In this document: one piece after another, positions 14,007 to 16,769 of the stretch
Position numbering within the stretch: position 1 is the stretch's first letter
Layout of the letters: every line of letters starts with the position of its first letter
DNA from: Halanaerobiaceae bacterium
Lineage (GTDB): Bacteria; Bacillota; Halanaerobiia; Halanaerobiales; DTU029
Assembly: GCA_012521855.1 (NCBI GenBank)
Contig: JAAYLO010000255.1
Coordinates: 1-16,769, forward strand
Direction: 5' to 3'
Length of the DNA: 16,769 nucleotides
Translations under genes and position numbers: made by a program
Notes under the pieces: generated by a model
The model's database searches: none
The model's input: the letters and a program-made list of their open reading frames with translations, nothing else
Told to the model about the DNA's origin: nothing

Positions 14007-14012
14007 ATTATA
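14007..14012 (-). promoter_or_regulatory. Possible promoter -10 box upstream of the DUF1232 gene
   Basis: A perfect TATAAT lies on the minus strand about 80 bases upstream of the DUF1232 ATG. The region 17-18 bases upstream of it is pyrimidine-rich (TTTTCT/ATTTTC) and has no clear -35 hexamer, so the assignment rests on the -10 box and position alone. Confidence 0.35.
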
Positions 14013-14020
14013 ACCTAAAA

Positions 14021-14049
14021 AGAAAAAAAAGAAAATATCTCTTCTTTTT
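14021..14049 (-). terminator. Weak AT-only hairpin after the helicase gene
   Basis: On the minus strand AAAAAGAA and TTCTTTTT (plus arms 14042-14049 and 14026-14033) can form an 8-bp stem with an 8-base loop, followed by more T residues. The stem has only two GC pairs at most, so it may end transcription poorly. It sits just after the helicase stop and before the possible -10 box for the next gene. Confidence 0.3.
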
Positions 14050-14056
14050 ACTGATA

Positions 14057-16513
14057 TTATTCCCCTATAGGACCTGCTTTCATCCAGAACTTATCCAGCT
14101 CATTTTTTATTTCTTCCCTGCTGAAGACCACCCTCTTTACATCTTTCCACCAATGCGGGAACAATTTTTTATAACGATGTGTATTAAAGCGTTCACCTAT
14201 CAGGGCTATTACACCCAGATCTGTTTCAGTCCGTATGGTCCTGCCGGCTGCCTGCAAAACCTTATTGATTCCCGGGTAAAGATAGGCATATTCATAACCA
14301 CAATTGTTTTTCTCCTGAAAGAATTTTTTTATCAATTCTCTTTCCAGACAAATCAGGGGATGGGCAACACCAATGATTATAGAGCCAATCAATCTCTCTC
14401 CCTTCAAATCCACTCCCTCAGAAAAAACACCACCCAGTACTGCAAAAGCAATAATGGCTTTCCCTGAGTCAAATTGAGCCAGAAACTCCAGCCGTTCTTT
14501 TTCATTCATGTCCCTTGACTGGACAATGGTCACAAAAGCAGGATATTTTTGCTGGAATATCTCTACTACTGCTGAAAGATAAGCATATGACGGAAAGAAG
14601 ACCAGATAATTGCCTCTTCTGGCAGTAGATATTTCTGCAATATAGTCAGCTATCATTTCATAACCCTTTTCCCTCTCAGTATATCTGGTGGATACCCCCG
14701 GGAGGACTAAAAGAGCCACATTCTCCCTGCTGAATGGTGATTCAAGCTCCAGCAAATAATCATCTTCATCAGCGCCCAGTATCTCCCGGTGGTATTCCAA
14801 TGGTATGAGAGTAGCAGAGAAAAAGATTGCAGACTTCCCTTTTGCCAGTATACGGGCCAGCTGTTCATGTGGTGAAAGACAGAAGACCTTAATCTTCTGT
14901 CCATCATCTTCTACATCTCCATCCTTTTGATAATAAAGGACAAAATTTTCATCATAAATATCTATTATCCTTAAAAAAGACAGAACATTAAAGTATTGTT
15001 CTAATAACGGCTCAAGGCACTCTTTATCTTTATTAATAAGTAAAAGCTCCTCTGCCCTGTTTGTAAAACCATATAATAGAGAGTAATACTCCAGTGGTTC
15101 TTCCTCCAGAATAAAGCTGTTTTTATAAACAAATTCCCTTCGGGCCAGGATGCCATTATTAACCGGAGACCCGGCAGCTATTCCGTCATCAAATGAGCTG
15201 TACATTTCTATAATTTTATTAAGATAAGAGACCAGTACATAATATACCTTTTCCTCTTTATCTTTTTGCAGGGAGCCTTTATTTTCCTCGAGAAGCTTTA
15301 GCAGATTTACAAAATCATTTTCATAGAGCTCAGCAGAATACATATCCCTGGCCCTGTCAACCAGATTATGTGCCTCATCAATCAAAAAAATATAATCTCC
15401 GCCCTCCTCGAAAAAGCGTTTCAAGGAGACCCGTGGGTCAAAGACATAATTGTAATCACAGATAATAAGATCAACCCATAGAGCCAGATCAAGAGAAAAT
15501 TCAAAGGGACAGACCCGGTGTTTCCCTGCATATAATTCTATTTTTCCCCTGCTTATGAGATCTTCTTTCTCCAGAATTTCTTTTAAAGCATCATTTACCC
15601 GGTCAAAATGCCCTCTGGCATAAGGACAGAATTCTGGATTGCATTTTTTTTCATCCTGAAAACATATCTTGTCTTTTGCAGTCAAAGTCAAGGACTTTAA
15701 TCTTAGTTTATCCCTATAGAGAAGTTCCAGATTTTCTTCAACTACCTGCTGTGTAACTGTTTTTGCCGTCAGATAAAAGATCTTTTCTCCCTGATTACTG
15801 GCCAGGGCTTTTATCGACGGATATAAGGTGGAAATGGTCTTTCCAATCCCTGTAGGTGCCTGTACAAACAATTTCTTCCCTTCCACAATACTCTTATAAA
15901 CCGCCACAGCCAGCTGCCGCTGCCCCGGGCGGTAAGAAGAAAAAGGAAAGCTTAAACTGTTTATGCTCTCATCCCTCTTCTTTTGCCAGGAGAAAATATA
16001 ATCGGCCCAGTATAGATATTCTTTTATAAGGCCGAAAAAAAAGTCCTGTAATTCCTGAAATGTATATTCTCTTTTTATCTCCTTAATCTCTTCGGTCTCC
16101 AGCTGAAAATAAACCAGTTGAACAGATAAACTGTCTAGTTTCTCCTCAAAGGCATAAATATATGCATAAACCATGGCCTGAGCCCAATGCTGGGGATAAG
16201 CTTCCTCAATATTCATTAAATCAGTATATGTAGACTTTATCTCTTCAAGAATGATCTCTCCGTCCTTTTTTATAATTCCGTCAGTCCTCCCGCTTATATT
16301 CAGGATATATTCATCATATTCAATGGAATGGGAAAGACTTATTTCTGTCTGATAATTTTCCAACTGCCGTCCTTTCTGCAGCTTCTGATGGGCTCTGGTT
16401 CCTTCCAGCCCCCTGCTTCTTCCATTAAAATCACTTTCTATGTCACCTGAGCGCATAATAAACTCTACCAGGTTCCTGACAGATATCCGGATTTCCGCCT
16501 TCTCTTGATTCAT
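14057..16513 (-). CDS. XPD/DinG-type Fe-S helicase with N-terminal RecB-like nuclease domain
   Basis: The 818-residue protein joins two enzymes. Residues about 1-185 form a PD-(D/E)XK nuclease: GTRAH with H42, GRTD with D78, EEIKS with E91 and K93, and QAMVY (Q112-x3-Y116), as in RecB and Cas4; the extra cysteines of Cas4 are missing. From about 190 it is a superfamily 2 DNA helicase: VQAPTGIGKT (Walker A, 217-226), four Fe-S cysteines C284, C291, C296 and C335, LIDEAH (377-382), FFSATL, GGVFSEGVDL and QAAGRTIRTETD (754-765). It resembles DinG/XPD helicases that unwind DNA from 5' to 3', and probably acts in DNA repair. The ATG follows AGGTGAT. It appears to be transcribed alone. Its exact ortholog name is not certain, so no symbol is given. 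Confidence 0.9.
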   Translation of the reverse strand: MNQEKAEIRISVRNLVEFIMRSGDIESDFNGRSRGLEGTRAHQKLQKGRQLENYQTEISLSHSIEYDEYILNISGRTDGIIKKDGEIILEEIKSTYTDLMNIEEAYPQHWAQAMVYAYIYAFEEKLDSLSVQLVYFQLETEEIKEIKREYTFQELQDFFFGLIKEYLYWADYIFSWQKKRDESINSLSFPFSSYRPGQRQLAVAVYKSIVEGKKLFVQAPTGIGKTISTLYPSIKALASNQGEKIFYLTAKTVTQQVVEENLELLYRDKLRLKSLTLTAKDKICFQDEKKCNPEFCPYARGHFDRVNDALKEILEKEDLISRGKIELYAGKHRVCPFEFSLDLALWVDLIICDYNYVFDPRVSLKRFFEEGGDYIFLIDEAHNLVDRARDMYSAELYENDFVNLLKLLEENKGSLQKDKEEKVYYVLVSYLNKIIEMYSSFDDGIAAGSPVNNGILARREFVYKNSFILEEEPLEYYSLLYGFTNRAEELLLINKDKECLEPLLEQYFNVLSFLRIIDIYDENFVLYYQKDGDVEDDGQKIKVFCLSPHEQLARILAKGKSAIFFSATLIPLEYHREILGADEDDYLLELESPFSRENVALLVLPGVSTRYTEREKGYEMIADYIAEISTARRGNYLVFFPSYAYLSAVVEIFQQKYPAFVTIVQSRDMNEKERLEFLAQFDSGKAIIAFAVLGGVFSEGVDLKGERLIGSIIIGVAHPLICLERELIKKFFQEKNNCGYEYAYLYPGINKVLQAAGRTIRTETDLGVIALIGERFNTHRYKKLFPHWWKDVKRVVFSREEIKNELDKFWMKAGPIGE

Positions 16514-16526
16514 TTATGATCACCTA

Positions 16527-16580
16527 TTTTATTCTATCTTATATTTTGTGCCCTGTAAACAATATGTTTTATTCTATCTT
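16527..16580. repeat. Pair of 14-bp direct repeats upstream of the helicase gene
   Basis: TTTTATTCTATCTT occurs at 16527-16540 and 16567-16580, exactly 40 bp apart and identical. The copy nearer the gene contains the predicted -10 box. The surrounding 16514-16769 is AT-rich and has no credible gene. Confidence 0.6.
16531..16559 (-). promoter_or_regulatory. Probable promoter of the nuclease-helicase gene
   Basis: On the minus strand TTTACA (-35, 16554-16559), a 17-base spacer and TAGAAT (-10, 16531-16536) form a fair promoter. Transcription would start only about a dozen bases before the ATG at 16513, giving a very short leader containing the ribosome site. The -10 lies in the 14-bp repeat. 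Confidence 0.5.
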
Positions 16581-16722
16581 CTCTGCAGATTCAGGCTTGA
16601 TTTTTATTTTTTATAAAAAAAAAAGAGGAATTTTTGCACTTATGTAGAATATTAAAGATAAAACTTATATATTTTTTTCCGGCTGATTTTTGAGAAACTA
16701 AACATACATAATTTTTTAACTT

Positions 16723-16744
16723 ATTACTAAACCGATTTAGTAAT
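16723..16744. promoter_or_regulatory. LacI/GalR-type operator palindrome at the right edge
   Basis: TTACTAAACCGATTTAGTAA (16724-16743) has 8-bp perfect arms, extended by one more A/T pair outside, around a central CG. A CG at the centre of an AT-rich, 18-22-bp palindrome is the usual design of LacI/GalR-family operators. It lies about 210 bases from the helicase start, so it more likely controls a gene beyond the right end of the window. Confidence 0.55.
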
Positions 16745-16769
16745 TTATGGTAAGTATACAGTCTATAAG

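Noticed and set aside
13832..14467. 211-codon plus-strand open frame
   Set aside because: It runs antisense across the DUF1232 gene and the helicase end, has no ribosome site, and the protein is low-complexity with no family motif.
14057..16513. Helicase-nuclease as part of a defence island
   Set aside because: Neighbours are housekeeping genes (ptsI, DUF1232); no restriction, CRISPR, toxin or phage gene adjoins it.

Overview
The window looks like chromosomal DNA from a low-GC Firmicute, most likely a Clostridia- or Halanaerobiales-type anaerobe. The clues are an AT-rich base composition, strong Shine-Dalgarno sites, frequent GTG and TTG starts, a Gram-positive acpS-nnr-alr gene order, and an HPr that keeps both His15 and Ser46. 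The genus is an inference. There are 18 well-supported protein genes plus one doubtful small ORF. I see no RNA gene, insertion sequence or CRISPR array.

Region 1 (1-4340, minus strand): a tightly packed operon acpS-nnr-alr-ptsH-dcd runs leftward from a promoter near 4309-4338. Junctions are stop/start contacts or a 4-base overlap. Left of dcd is a separate 51-codon unit with its own near-consensus promoter, ribosome site and terminator. Its protein resembles only the C-terminal, toxin-binding tail of MazE/EndoAI antitoxins. In many Firmicutes the real antitoxin-toxin pair sits beside alr.

Region 2 (4350-5175, plus strand): the only rightward transcript. It encodes a small Xre-type repressor overlapped by a four-helix membrane protein. 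The promoter is covered by three related 18-bp sites spaced exactly 23 bp apart, and the unit ends in a terminator.

Region 3 (5206-9728, minus): a cell-envelope cassette. In transcription order it holds an exported D-aminoacylase-like amidohydrolase that lacks the usual HxH metal motif, a possible tiny membrane ORF, dapA, an exported protein joining a propeller-like region to an NlpC/P60-like domain, and a membrane-anchored FMN-binding-domain protein.

Region 4 (9775-13929, minus): trpS, the branched-chain amino-acid exporter pair azlCD, PTS enzyme I (ptsI), and a YkvA/DUF1232 membrane protein. Enzyme I here and HPr in region 1 are the two general PTS proteins, about 10 kb apart.

Region 5 (14057-16769, minus): an 818-residue XPD/DinG-type Fe-S helicase with an N-terminal RecB-like nuclease domain. 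Upstream of it is about 256 bp of AT-rich non-coding DNA holding its promoter, a 14-bp direct repeat and, at the right edge, a LacI-type operator palindrome that probably belongs to a gene outside the window.
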